From positions 1 through 64,000 of the forward strand of contig NZ_MUNO01000041.1 in the NCBI RefSeq assembly GCF_002001015.1: a stretch of 64,000 bases of DNA. Reading direction: 5' to 3'. A program made the translations under genes and the position numbers. Origin of the DNA: Polaromonas sp. A23 (GTDB taxonomy: Bacteria; Pseudomonadota; Gammaproteobacteria; Burkholderiales; Burkholderiaceae_C). Below, piece after piece: positions 44,238 to 53,380 of this stretch. Each line of letters opens with the position of its first letter. Position 1 is the stretch's first letter. Under the pieces are notes generated by a model. The model did no database searches. It was not told the origin of the DNA and was given only the letters and a program-made list of their open reading frames with translations.

Positions 44238-46685
44238 ATGCATCGCGCATCCCGCTCTCTTTTTATTCCCTCTCCGGTCGCGTATGCCGTCCTCAGCCTT
44301 GTGTCCTGCACCGTGCTGGGCTTGGGGCATGCCGGCTCGGCCCACGCGCAGAGCAAGCTGCCGTCGCCGGGCAAACCGCAGGAGCAGGAAGTGGTGCAGG
44401 GTTTGCAGACAAGTGACGGCTCGCCGGTACTCAGGGGCTCTTCCATGCTGGCCGAGGAGCCGCCTGGCGGGCCCGACATCAAGCTGCCAACGTTTATTTT
44501 TGGCGATCGCCTGTCAGGACGTCCCGACCTGGAAACCATCATCGACGGCAACGCCGAGCTGCGTCGTGGTGGATCGGCGATACGCGCTGACAGGCTTGAG
44601 TACGATCAGCCGACCGACGTTGTCAAGGCGCGCGGGAACGTGCGGATCAACAGCTCGGGTAATCTGTTCAACGGGCCAACGCTCGACCTCAAGCTAGATA
44701 CCTTTGAGGGATTTTTCCTTCTCCCTGACTATAAATTTCTGCAGAACAGCGGCCATGGCGCGGCCGATCGGGTGGACTTCATTGATGACAAGCGCTTGGT
44801 CGCGCACAACGCAACTTTCACGACCTGCGAGCGTGGCGAAGGGCCAAGCTGGATGCCCGCCTGGATCGTCAAGGCAAGCACCATCAAGTTTGACAAGGAA
44901 GACGATATTGGCGAGGCCTCAGGCGGCGTATTGCGTTTCATGGGCGTGCCCATCCTGACGGGGCCGACCTTCAGCTTCCCGCTCAGTGACAAGCGCAAGT
45001 CCGGCATGTTGCCGCCCACTATCGGCATAGACAGTGTCAGCGGCATGGCCCTCACTGTTCCTTACTACTTTGACATCGCACCCAATCGTGATGCCACTCT
45101 CACTCCGACGTTCATGAGCAAGCGCGGGGTGGATCTGGGCGGTGAGTACCGCTACCTGGAACGCAACTACAAAGGCGAGTTGCGTGCCAACCTGATGCCC
45201 GGTGATCGCTTGCGCAACAGGGATCGCTGGTCCTACAACTATCTGCACAGCGGGCAGTACAGCACAGGCCTGCAGGCTGTTGGCAGCGTGGGGCTTAATC
45301 TGAACCTGAACCGGGTCAGTGACGACAACTACTGGCGCGATTTTTCACGTTCGGGCGTGCTGACGCAACGGTTGCTACCCAGCGACGCGAGCCTGAACTG
45401 GGGTCGGGGTCCCTTCTCGGTCACCTTGCGCAGCCTGACCTACCAGACCTTGCAGGACGTGAGTGCGCCTATCGTGCCGCCTTATGATCGAGCGCCGCAA
45501 CTGACTGCCAGTTATGTCCGCAGCAACGTGCCCCTGGGCGGCCTCGGGGGGTTTGACTATTCGGTCACCACCGACGCAACCCGTTTTGAGTCCGACCGCA
45601 CATTGACCCGGCAGCCCAACGCCAACCGGGCTTTCGCGTTGGCGCAGATCAGCCGGCCCTGGATCCGTCCTGCGGGCTACATCACCCCCAAACTGATGGT
45701 CAATACCACCACTTACCAGTTTGATGCTCCCATCGCCAATGGTTTACGCTCGGCTTCTCGCACCGTGCCAACGTTCAGCCTGGACAGTGGTCTGACCTTT
45801 GAACGCGATGCCAATTTTTTCGGCCGGGCTTATACGCAGACCCTGGAGCCTCGCGCTTTTTACGTGCACACGCCTTACCGCGACCAGAGCTATTTGCCCA
45901 ATTACGACTCAGGGTCGAACGATTTCAATTTCGCGACGGTGTTTACTGAAAATGCCTTTGTTGGCAACGACCGCATTTCCGATTCCAATCTGTTGACCCT
46001 GGGTGCCACCTCCCGGCTGCTGGACCCCGAGACCGGCGCTGAAGCTCTCCGGGTGGGTGTTGCCCAACGCCTGCGTTTCAAGGAACAGCGGGTGACCTTG
46101 CCTGGCGTGGCGCCGGTAAATGACCGCTTCAGCGACATGCTTTTCGGCGCAACGGTGAATTTGACAAAGGCTTGGGCTCTGGACACTACCGTTCAGTACA
46201 ACCCCAAAACGAACATCTCCGAACGTTCAACCATAGGCGGGCGTTACAACCCCAGCAATTACCGCGTGATCAGTGCTGCCTATCGTCGCCAGCGCAATGT
46301 CAGCGAGCAGTACGATATCGGCTGGCAGTGGCCGATCAACGACTTGTGGGGTGACAAGGGCAAAGATTTGGGCGCCGGGCGCGGCCAGGGTGCGGGCCGA
46401 TGGTACAGCGTGGGGCGCCTGAACTACAGTGTGCCGGACAAAAAATTTGTTGACATGGTGCTGGGCCTCGAATACGACGGTTGTTGCTGGATCGGACGCG
46501 TGGTATTGGAACGCAGCCAGCAAAGCACGGTAGCCAACAGCACACGCCTGCTGTTCCAGCTGGAGTTTGTCGGTTTCTCGCGCATTGGTTCCAACCCCCT
46601 GAAAACCTTGAAGGCCAATATTCCGCGTTATCAGTACCTGCGTGAGCAGAGTGTGACGCCCAGCCGCTTTACCAACTATGACTAA
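44238..46685 (+). CDS. lptD: LPS-assembly protein LptD
   Basis: The 815-residue outer-membrane protein inserts lipopolysaccharide into the outer leaflet with LptE. It has a signal region (to about residue 38, GSAHAQSK), an N-terminal OstA-like domain (AELRRGGSAIRADRLEYDQP) and the large barrel domain (from about residue 200). The late motif LGLEYDGCCWIGRVVLERSQ contains the adjacent Cys pair expected in LptD. Length is normal. It overlaps surA by 8 bases. Confidence 0.96.
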   Translation: MHRASRSLFIPSPVAYAVLSLVSCTVLGLGHAGSAHAQSKLPSPGKPQEQEVVQGLQTSDGSPVLRGSSMLAEEPPGGPDIKLPTFIFGDRLSGRPDLETIIDGNAELRRGGSAIRADRLEYDQPTDVVKARGNVRINSSGNLFNGPTLDLKLDTFEGFFLLPDYKFLQNSGHGAADRVDFIDDKRLVAHNATFTTCERGEGPSWMPAWIVKASTIKFDKEDDIGEASGGVLRFMGVPILTGPTFSFPLSDKRKSGMLPPTIGIDSVSGMALTVPYYFDIAPNRDATLTPTFMSKRGVDLGGEYRYLERNYKGELRANLMPGDRLRNRDRWSYNYLHSGQYSTGLQAVGSVGLNLNLNRVSDDNYWRDFSRSGVLTQRLLPSDASLNWGRGPFSVTLRSLTYQTLQDVSAPIVPPYDRAPQLTASYVRSNVPLGGLGGFDYSVTTDATRFESDRTLTRQPNANRAFALAQISRPWIRPAGYITPKLMVNTTTYQFDAPIANGLRSASRTVPTFSLDSGLTFERDANFFGRAYTQTLEPRAFYVHTPYRDQSYLPNYDSGSNDFNFATVFTENAFVGNDRISDSNLLTLGATSRLLDPETGAEALRVGVAQRLRFKEQRVTLPGVAPVNDRFSDMLFGATVNLTKAWALDTTVQYNPKTNISERSTIGGRYNPSNYRVISAAYRRQRNVSEQYDIGWQWPINDLWGDKGKDLGAGRGQGAGRWYSVGRLNYSVPDKKFVDMVLGLEYDGCCWIGRVVLERSQQSTVANSTRLLFQLEFVGFSRIGSNPLKTLKANIPRYQYLREQSVTPSRFTNYD

Positions 46686-48075
46686 AACCAGCCTTACTCC
46701 ACACCGTTGCTTTCGTCTCACCGCTGCCGCGTCACTTGTGATGGCGCTGATCATGCCTGTTGCGCAGGCTCAGACCCTCAGGCTGCCCGGCCAGCAGCGC
46801 GGCCCCGGTCTGGGTGCATTTGCGCCACCCGTTGCAAGTGTGCAGCGGCAGGCGGACTACATCGTCGCTGTGGTCAACTCCGAACCCATCACCAACAATG
46901 AGGTGCGTGCGCGAATGGTCCGCACTGAACAGCAGATGGCGCAGCAGGGAGCGCCTTTGCCTCCCAAAAACGAAATGGCCCGGCTTCTGCTGGAACGCAT
47001 GATTGTCGAACGCGCGCAGCTGCAAACGGCGAAGGAGCAAGGAGTCGTGGTCAGTGACAGCGCAGTGGATGACGCGGTGCTTAATGTGGCCAAGCAAAAC
47101 CAGTTGTCGGTCGAAGAGCTGCGCCGGCGGATGACTGCCGAGGGGCTGATGTTTGATCAGTTCCGTACCGACCTGCGCAATGAGCTGGTCCTAAATCGCA
47201 TGCGAGACCGCGAACTGGAATCCAAGTCAAAGGTTAGTGAACTGGAAATTGACGACTACCTGCGCGAGCAAACACGAGGCACCAGCGCCGCTGCACAGGA
47301 GCTCAACCTGGCCCAGATTCTCGTGGCTGTTCCCGAAAATGCAACCCCGGAGCAGGTTGTCGCTCTGCAAGCAAGGGCGCAGACGGCAGCTGATCGTGCC
47401 CGCAGCGGGACGGACTTTGCTGCCCTGGTGAAGGAGTTCTCCAGCGCACCGGGAGGGGCTGCCGATGGCCAGATGGGCTTGCGGCCGGCTGAGCGTTATC
47501 CCCAACTTTTCGTTGATGCTACGCAAAACGTGAATGTTGGCGGTATCGCTGGCCCTATTCGAAGCGGCGCAGGCTTTCACATCCTGAAGGTCATTGAGAA
47601 GAAACGTGCGGGCATGCCCGGTAGCACGGTTACGCAGACCCGCGCACGTCACATCCTGCTGCGGCCTTCAGGGCAACTCACCGAGGCTGCGGCCGTGGCG
47701 CAATTGCAGGACTTCAAGAGACGAATTGTTTCCGGGCAGGCCGATTTTGCAGCGTTGGCTCGCCAGCATAGCCAGGACGGCTCAGGAAAGGACGGAGGCG
47801 AGCTCGGCTGGGCGGCGCAAGGGCAGTTTGTCCCCGAATTTGAAGAGCGCATGAACCTCCTTGCAACTGGCCAGGTGGGCGATCCTGTGGTGTCGAGGTT
47901 TGGTGTCCATCTGATCCAGGTGCTCGAGCGGCGCACCACCGTCCTGTCTCCAAAGGAGCAGCGTGAGGCCGTGCGTGCCATGTTGCGCGAGAAAAAGCTT
48001 GAAGAAGCTTATGTCGTCTGGGCGCAGGAAATACGCGGCCGGGCCTATGTGGAATACCGGGAACCGCCGCAGTGA
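46678..48075 (+). CDS. surA: periplasmic chaperone/peptidyl-prolyl isomerase SurA
   Basis: The 465-residue protein has a signal peptide (cleaved near AQAQTL, about residue 32), a SurA N-terminal chaperone domain (residues 55-170) and two PpiC rotamase domains (about 200-300 and 315-420, with LNLAQILVAVPENATPEQV and TRARHILLRPSGQ). It helps outer-membrane proteins fold, LptD among them, matching its place in the operon. Confidence 0.96.
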   Translation: MTKTSLTPHRCFRLTAAASLVMALIMPVAQAQTLRLPGQQRGPGLGAFAPPVASVQRQADYIVAVVNSEPITNNEVRARMVRTEQQMAQQGAPLPPKNEMARLLLERMIVERAQLQTAKEQGVVVSDSAVDDAVLNVAKQNQLSVEELRRRMTAEGLMFDQFRTDLRNELVLNRMRDRELESKSKVSELEIDDYLREQTRGTSAAAQELNLAQILVAVPENATPEQVVALQARAQTAADRARSGTDFAALVKEFSSAPGGAADGQMGLRPAERYPQLFVDATQNVNVGGIAGPIRSGAGFHILKVIEKKRAGMPGSTVTQTRARHILLRPSGQLTEAAAVAQLQDFKRRIVSGQADFAALARQHSQDGSGKDGGELGWAAQGQFVPEFEERMNLLATGQVGDPVVSRFGVHLIQVLERRTTVLSPKEQREAVRAMLREKKLEEAYVVWAQEIRGRAYVEYREPPQ

Positions 48076-48078
48076 TGT

Positions 48079-48170
48079 GGCCCCCACGGTTGCTCACTGC
48101 GTGTAGCGCCCTGCCCCCCCGAGGGGGCCGCTGCGCCTGCGGGCCGGCGGAGCCGGACCCGCGGCCCCTG
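48079..48170. repeat. REP-like palindromic element between surA and rsmA
   Basis: The segment contains GCCCCCACGGTTGCTCACTG, close to the arm of the element in amgK, then a hairpin GCCCCCCCGAGGGGGC and GC-rich inverted sequence. It fills most of the 142-base gap between surA and rsmA. Confidence 0.6.
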
Positions 48171-48217
48171 CTTGAACGAGAAGTTCGGGACCGTCCAATT
48201 TACGCCTCCAGACTAGC

Positions 48218-49018
48218 GTGAAACATATCCCGCGCAAGCGGTTTGGACAGCATTTCCTCACTGACCAAACCATTATCGAAGACATCGTGCAGGCCATCGC
48301 GCCTCGGCCGGGGCAAGCCATGGTGGAAATTGGGCCTGGTCTTGCAGCCCTGACCCAGCCGCTGGCCGAACGGCTGGGGCATTTGACGGTGATTGAGCTG
48401 GACCGCGATCTGGCGCAGCAGCTTCGAGCTCACCCACAACTCACGGTGGTCGAGTCCGATGTATTGCGAGTGGATTTCCGGCAGCTGGCTTCACAGGTTC
48501 ATGCAGGTCCCCCAGACGCGGCCTCAGGGAAAACCGGCAAGCTCAGGGTGGTCGGCAATCTGCCCTACAACATCTCTACGCCCATCCTGTTTCATTTGCT
48601 GGACGCGGTGGATGTCATTGAGGACCAGCACTTCATGCTTCAGAAAGAAGTCATTGACCGCATGGTGGCCAACCCTGCGACCGGTGACTATGGCCGGCTC
48701 AGCGTGATGCTGCAGTGGCGTTATGCGATGGAGAACGTCCTGGCCGTGCCGCCGCAAAGTTTTGAACCTCCGCCCCGGGTAGACAGTGCAGTGGTACGCA
48801 TGGTGCCGCGAGAGACACCGGAAAAGCTGGATGTGGGGCTTTTGAGCGAGGTTGTGCGGGTGGCGTTCAGCCAGCGGCGAAAGTTGTTGCGTCATTCGCT
48901 TGGAAAATGGCTCGAGCAGCGGGAGAGTCATCCATCATTTGATTTGCAGCGCCGGGCCGAAGAAGTGCCTGTGGCGGAGTATGTGACGCTGACCCAGGCG
49001 CTGATGAGTCGTGTGTAG
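48218..49018 (+). CDS. rsmA: 16S rRNA dimethyladenosine transferase
   Basis: The 266-residue enzyme (KsgA) dimethylates A1518 and A1519 of 16S rRNA. It has [18 protein letters not shown], the SAM motif [47 protein letters not shown] and a C-terminal [14 protein letters not shown]. The start is GTG at 48218. The pdxA gene that often sits between surA and rsmA in other proteobacteria is absent here. Confidence 0.95.
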   Translation: MKHIPRKRFGQHFLTDQTIIEDIVQAIAPRPGQAMVEIGPGLAALTQPLAERLGHLTVIELDRDLAQQLRAHPQLTVVESDVLRVDFRQLASQVHAGPPDAASGKTGKLRVVGNLPYNISTPILFHLLDAVDVIEDQHFMLQKEVIDRMVANPATGDYGRLSVMLQWRYAMENVLAVPPQSFEPPPRVDSAVVRMVPRETPEKLDVGLLSEVVRVAFSQRRKLLRHSLGKWLEQRESHPSFDLQRRAEEVPVAEYVTLTQALMSRV

Positions 49019-49042
49019 CGGCCCAGCGCGCCGACCTGGCGA

Positions 49043-49075
49043 ATAAAAAAGCCCGCTATTAGCGGGCTTTTTTAT
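49043..49075. terminator. intrinsic terminator after rsmA
   Basis: GCCCGCT (49051-49057) pairs with AGCGGGC (49061-49067), flanked by six As before and a T tract after. It works on both strands and would also end the minus-strand RNase/barstar unit. Confidence 0.9.
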
Positions 49076-49094
49076 TTAGCAAGTTTGTCAATGA

Positions 49095-49283
49095 TCAGGC
49101 AGCGGCCAACCAGTACCCCGCGTTAAACGGGCTGCTCATGCGCAGCGCCAAAGGCGACACGTCTAGCAGTTTGTCGGTAGGCATCGGCTCTTCACCGTCT
49201 GCGCTGTTTGCTTGCTGGGCCTCATTCGCCCGATCCCCTTGGCCGATGTCTGGGGAGCGGGCTACAGAAAAGAATAGAAACAT
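49095..49283 (-). CDS. hypothetical protein, doubtful
   Basis: A 62-codon open frame overlaps the 3' end of the barstar gene by 22 bases. The product (ending SPFNAGYWLAAA) has no recognised domain and I see no good ribosome site. An in-frame ATG would give a 29-residue peptide (MPTDKLLDVSP). It may be a small downstream gene or a chance frame before the terminator. Confidence 0.3.
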   Translation of the reverse strand: MFLFFSVARSPDIGQGDRANEAQQANSADGEEPMPTDKLLDVSPLALRMSSPFNAGYWLAAA

Positions 49284-49663
49284 CTGAACGGAATCTTTCG
49301 ATCCGCCCAGTAATCTGCGGCATCCCTGAAGATGTCCAGCAGCTGTTCGCGCGCCTCTTTGTCGAATTTGGCGTTGGCAGGAATCTGCTCAAGCAAGACG
49401 ATAAAACCTGGCTGCGGGCCGGATTTGTGAACCAGGTCCGTCATGCAGTCGTAAAGCGCATCAAAGTTTTTACCAAAGTGCGCAGGGAATGTGTACTGGG
49501 CCGCAATCATGTCCAGCACATCCTGTTTGCTCTGGGCATTGCCCAGGTTTGCATACAGGAAATGATGGCCAAGTTGTGTGGCGGCATCCTGCAGATCCTG
49601 CACGCGGAACGCGCGTATGGATTGCACGATGTTGGGTCTAACAGTACGAAGTGGCATGTCCAT
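49262..49663 (-). CDS. barstar-family ribonuclease inhibitor
   Basis: The protein of about 133 residues has the barstar hallmark TFPAHFGKNFDALYDCMTDL near residues 62-82 and the inhibitor fold's helical start (VQDLQDAATQLGHHFLYANL). It binds and blocks the catalytic cleft of the RNase encoded 54 bases upstream, protecting the cytoplasm. The start is ATG at 49663 or 49657. Confidence 0.88.
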   Translation of the reverse strand: MDMPLRTVRPNIVQSIRAFRVQDLQDAATQLGHHFLYANLGNAQSKQDVLDMIAAQYTFPAHFGKNFDALYDCMTDLVHKSGPQPGFIVLLEQIPANAKFDKEAREQLLDIFRDAADYWADRKIPFRCFYSFL

Positions 49664-49717
49664 CTCCGCGTCTCTTTCTTAAGTCAATAACTCAAATTTG
49701 ATGGTCACTGGTGAATC

Positions 49718-50125
49718 CTATTGGGCAATTCTGCGAAAACTCGCGTAGTGATCATCGGTGTAATAACAAGCATCGGGCGTGGTGGGTACAAAACCACCAC
49801 AAACGATGCGCCGGGCACCCCGGCTGCGTTCACCTGGAGTTTTGACGGTGTACTCGCGGTAATAACCGCGATTTTTGGCGGGAAGTATCCTTTCCCTGTT
49901 GCCAAACACCGAGCCGTCCTTGTCGTACTTGAACGGCCCCCCCTGGTAAATCAACCTGACCATGTGGCGTCCCTGCTCCGGCAGGGTAGCAACGGAAATC
50001 GTGCCGACTTCGGCCTCGGGAACCGGCCCTTTGGCATGCACGCTGATGGGGCTGAACCCCGTGCTCAAAGCAGCCAGAACGACTGCTGCAGCTAGCTGCC
50101 ACCCAGCCCGACCTTTTCGCAACAT
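49718..50125 (-). CDS. secreted barnase-like guanyl ribonuclease
   Basis: The 135-residue protein has a signal peptide (MLRKGRAGWQLAAAVVLA, cleavage near SVHAKG) and a microbial RNase (N1/T1, Sa-like) domain: RLIYQGGPFKYDKDGSVFGN, the catalytic Glu in RGYYREYTVKTPGERSRGA and the catalytic His in YYTDDHYASFRRI. It cuts RNA at guanine outside the cytoplasm. The ATG at 50125 was chosen over 50164 because the signal peptide begins there. It pairs with the barstar gene. Confidence 0.9.
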   Translation of the reverse strand: MLRKGRAGWQLAAAVVLAALSTGFSPISVHAKGPVPEAEVGTISVATLPEQGRHMVRLIYQGGPFKYDKDGSVFGNRERILPAKNRGYYREYTVKTPGERSRGARRIVCGGFVPTTPDACYYTDDHYASFRRIAQ

Positions 50126-50313
50126 GGAAAAAACTGTCTTTCTTGAACCGGGGTCAGCCGCCAATTCTCTAGCAGTTGCCGGGTTAACCCTTAAATTTCA
50201 AGAGACAGAGTTTGACGCATCCTGCAGAAAAACGCAAGTGCCTGCTTAAAATTCAGGCAATCTTTGGCCCGAAAAAGAAAATTATAAGTTAGTACTAACT
50301 GTCTAATAAAGGG

Positions 50314-52623
50314 TTATCTGGAGGCGTTGACATCCGCCACGGTTAGTGCAGTCATATTGACGATCCGGCGCACGGTTGTGCTTGCCGTGAGAATGTGCAT
50401 GGGCTTGGCGGCACCGAGCAACACCGGGCCAATGGCGATGTTTCCGCCCGCTGCGGTCTTGAGCAGGTTGTAGGTGATATTCGCCGCGTCAATGTTGGGC
50501 AGGACCAGCAGGTTGGCCTCGCCGGCGAGGGTGCTGTTGGGCATGACTGTTGCCCGGGCCGCGGCGTCAAGTGCTACATCACCGTGCATCTCACCATCCA
50601 CTTCCAGCCACGGTGCCTCGTCACGCAGCAGCTGCAGCGTATGCCGCATCTTGAGGGCGCTCGGCAGATTGGAAGACCCAAAGTTCGAATGCGACAGCAG
50701 TGCAGCTTTGGGCTTGATGCCAAACCGCATCATCTCCTCTGCCGCCAGGGTGGTGATCTCTGCCAGTTGCTCGGCGGTGGGATCGTAGTTCACATGGGTG
50801 TCCACCAGGAAAACCTGCCGGTCCGGCAACACCAGGCCGTTCATGCAGGCGTAGGTACAAACACCGGGGCGCTTGCCGATGACCTGATCCAGGTAATTCA
50901 GGTGGTGAGCGGTGGTACCCCATGTGCCGCAGATCAAGCCGTCAACGTCGCCTTTGTGCAGCAGCATGCCTGCAATCAATGTCAGGCGGCGCCGCATCTC
51001 GATTTTGGCCATTTGCGCGGTTACGCCCTGACGTTCCGTGAGCCGATGATAGGTCTGCCAGAAGTCGCGATAGCGGTGGTCCTGTTCAACGTTGACGATG
51101 TCGTAATCCAACTCCTCTTTCAGGCGCAGGCCGAATTTTTCGATGCGCTGGGCGATGATGGCCGGTCGGCCAATCAGTGTGGGGCGTGCCAGACCTTCAT
51201 CAACAACGATCTGGCAGGCGCGCAATACGCGTTCTTCCTCACCCTCGGCATAGGCGACGCGCTTTTTGGTGGCTTTTTTTGCAGCCGCAAAAATCGGCTT
51301 CATGGTGGTGCCGGAAGCGTAGACAAAGCTTTGCAGCTTTTCGCGGTACGCGTCCATGTCGGTGATCGGCCTGAGGGCCACTCCGCTGTCTGCCGCTGCT
51401 TTCGCCACGGCGGGCGCGATTTTTATCATCAAGCGCGGATCAAAAGGCTTGGGGATCAGGTATTCCGGACCGAATGCAAGCTTTTCGCCGGTGTACGCGG
51501 CTGCGACTACTTCGCTTTGCTCGGCCTGCGCCAGCTCGGCAATGGCGTGCACGGCAGCAATTTCCATTTCCATGGTGATGGTGGAGGCGCCCGCGTCAAG
51601 AGCGCCGCGGAAGATATAGGGAAAACACAGGACGTTGTTGACCTGGTTCGGGTAGTCGGTTCGGCCCGTGGCCATGATGGCGTCATCCCGCACGGTCTTC
51701 ACGTCTTCCGGCGTGATCTCGGGGTTCGGGTTGGCGAGTGCAAAAATGATGGGCTTGGCTGCCATCCTTTTGACCATGTCTTTTTTGAGCACCCCGCCGG
51801 CCGACAGTCCCAGAAAGATGTCCGCGCCTTCGATGATGTCGCTCAGCGTACGGGCTGAAGTCTTTTGCGCAAACTGGATTTTGTCCTCATCCATCAGCTC
51901 GGTGCGCCCCTCATAGACCACGCCGGCCAAATCGGTCACGTAAATGTTTTCACGGGGAATGCCGAGCTTGAGAAGCAGGCCCAGGCAGGCCAGCGCTGCC
52001 GCGCCCGCACCCGAGGTCACCAGTTTGACTTGTGTCGGATGCTTGCCGACGACCTTGAGTGCGTTCAGCATCGCGGCGCCCACGGTGATGGCAGTGCCAT
52101 GCTGGTCATCGTGAAATACCGGAACCTTCATGCGTTTGCGCAATTCGCGTTCTATATAGAAGCAATCGGGTGCCTTGATGTCTTCCAGATTGATCGCGCC
52201 GAAGGTCGGCTCCAGCGAGGCAATGATGTCCACAAGCTTGACCGGATCCTTCTCGTCAATCTCAATGTCAAAGACATCAATGCCGGCAAACTTCTTGAAC
52301 AGGACGCCCTTGCCTTCCATGACCGGTTTGGAGGCCAGCGGGCCAATGTCACCCAAGCCCAGTACGGCAGTGCCGTTGGTGATCACCGCGACGAGGTTGC
52401 CGCGGCTGGTGTATTTGAAGGCAGCGTTCGGGTCCTTGACAATTTCTTCGCAAGGCGCCGCCACGCCGGGCGAATAGGCCAGCGCCAGGTCACGCTGGTT
52501 GATCAGTTGCTTGGTGGCCGCAATCGCGATCTTTCCGGGGGTTGGAAACTCGTGGTACTCCAGCGCAGCGCGGCGCAATTCTTCACGTTTTTCCTGGCTG
52601 TCGGGGGCGGCTGGCACTGGCAT
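50314..52623 (-). CDS. maeB: NADP-dependent malic enzyme (with phosphotransacetylase-like domain)
   Basis: The 769-residue enzyme decarboxylates malate to pyruvate and makes NADPH. The N-terminal malic domain ([35 protein letters not shown]) and NAD(P)-binding domain ([18 protein letters not shown]) cover residues 1-425; a C-terminal PTA-like domain (from about 430, with [19 protein letters not shown]) is regulatory in this family. The ATG at 52623 follows AGGAGACAA; the track of the frame upstream to 52662 adds no homologous sequence. A fumarate-producing pathway (fahA) may feed it malate, which is inference. Confidence 0.95.
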   Translation of the reverse strand: MPVPAAPDSQEKREELRRAALEYHEFPTPGKIAIAATKQLINQRDLALAYSPGVAAPCEEIVKDPNAAFKYTSRGNLVAVITNGTAVLGLGDIGPLASKPVMEGKGVLFKKFAGIDVFDIEIDEKDPVKLVDIIASLEPTFGAINLEDIKAPDCFYIERELRKRMKVPVFHDDQHGTAITVGAAMLNALKVVGKHPTQVKLVTSGAGAAALACLGLLLKLGIPRENIYVTDLAGVVYEGRTELMDEDKIQFAQKTSARTLSDIIEGADIFLGLSAGGVLKKDMVKRMAAKPIIFALANPNPEITPEDVKTVRDDAIMATGRTDYPNQVNNVLCFPYIFRGALDAGASTITMEMEIAAVHAIAELAQAEQSEVVAAAYTGEKLAFGPEYLIPKPFDPRLMIKIAPAVAKAAADSGVALRPITDMDAYREKLQSFVYASGTTMKPIFAAAKKATKKRVAYAEGEEERVLRACQIVVDEGLARPTLIGRPAIIAQRIEKFGLRLKEELDYDIVNVEQDHRYRDFWQTYHRLTERQGVTAQMAKIEMRRRLTLIAGMLLHKGDVDGLICGTWGTTAHHLNYLDQVIGKRPGVCTYACMNGLVLPDRQVFLVDTHVNYDPTAEQLAEITTLAAEEMMRFGIKPKAALLSHSNFGSSNLPSALKMRHTLQLLRDEAPWLEVDGEMHGDVALDAAARATVMPNSTLAGEANLLVLPNIDAANITYNLLKTAAGGNIAIGPVLLGAAKPMHILTASTTVRRIVNMTALTVADVNASR

Positions 52624-53380
52624 TAAGTTGTCTCCTGAGCGGCGGCCCGGCAGGGCCGTCAAGTTCTTGTAAGGTCAGCGATTGTAGGCCGTCCAAGGGG
52701 AAAACCCTAGTAAGGGAATCTACGCAAAACAGTGCGGCGGCTTTGACTTTTTTGCACAGATGCAGAAGCTTGATGTCGCGTATAAGGGTTTTGCACAAAA
52801 TTTGCGCAAATAGCCGGTTGTTAACAACGATTGGAGCCGCGGTGGCGAGTGTGGCATCGAAAGCTTGCTGACCTGATTCGTCCGGTTCCCTTCGCCCTTG
52901 TCCGGCAATCCGGTCGTTGTCCAGAGAGATCGAGTGAATCAGGGGGACTAACTGCTGAATTCGCTGGCCGTGAATTCCATGTTTTTTCCGGAAAGACAGG
53001 TCGCTTGACCGCGTTGCGGAGGCTGCAATACATCGGAAAGTAGCGAAAAGTGCCGCCAGCCCTTATTTAACAGGCGCTGGCAGCTATAAATAACATAGCA
53101 TCTGGTGTTTGCATGCGGCGCATGGTTAGGGCGGGCGGTTTTTCCTGGCAAATTCCCGGAAAGGGTCTACCGCCTTATGCGTTTGCGGCCTCTATCCAGC
53201 TACTGGGGGCATTCGCCACACCTCATTTTCAGAGTGATGAATCACAAAATTCTTGTGAGAAAACACACACCTTGTCTGTTTGTTACGACGCAATATAAGT
53301 ATTTGGACCAGCATCGGGCTTGAGGCTGTTGACTAAAGACTCAATAATGATTAATACAATTTGTTGCGATTTAGAAATTT
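52624..53380. other. 750-base gap before the two-partner secretion operon
   Basis: I find no convincing gene. Short frames on both strands lack ribosome sites. It contains a palindromic repeat at 53055-53100 and an AT-rich last 150 bases (53220-53380) that should hold the promoter of the secretion operon. The length and low GC of that end differ from the rest of the window. Confidence 0.45.
53055..53100. repeat. short palindromic intergenic repeat
   Basis: GCCAGC (53055-53060) pairs with GCTGGC (53076-53081), followed by AGCTATAAATAACATAGC. It belongs with the repeats at 40894 and 42880. Confidence 0.5.

Noticed and set aside
50395-51858. Plus-strand open frame of 487 codons opposite malic enzyme
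   Set aside because: Shadow frame; malic enzyme motifs are intact on the minus strand.
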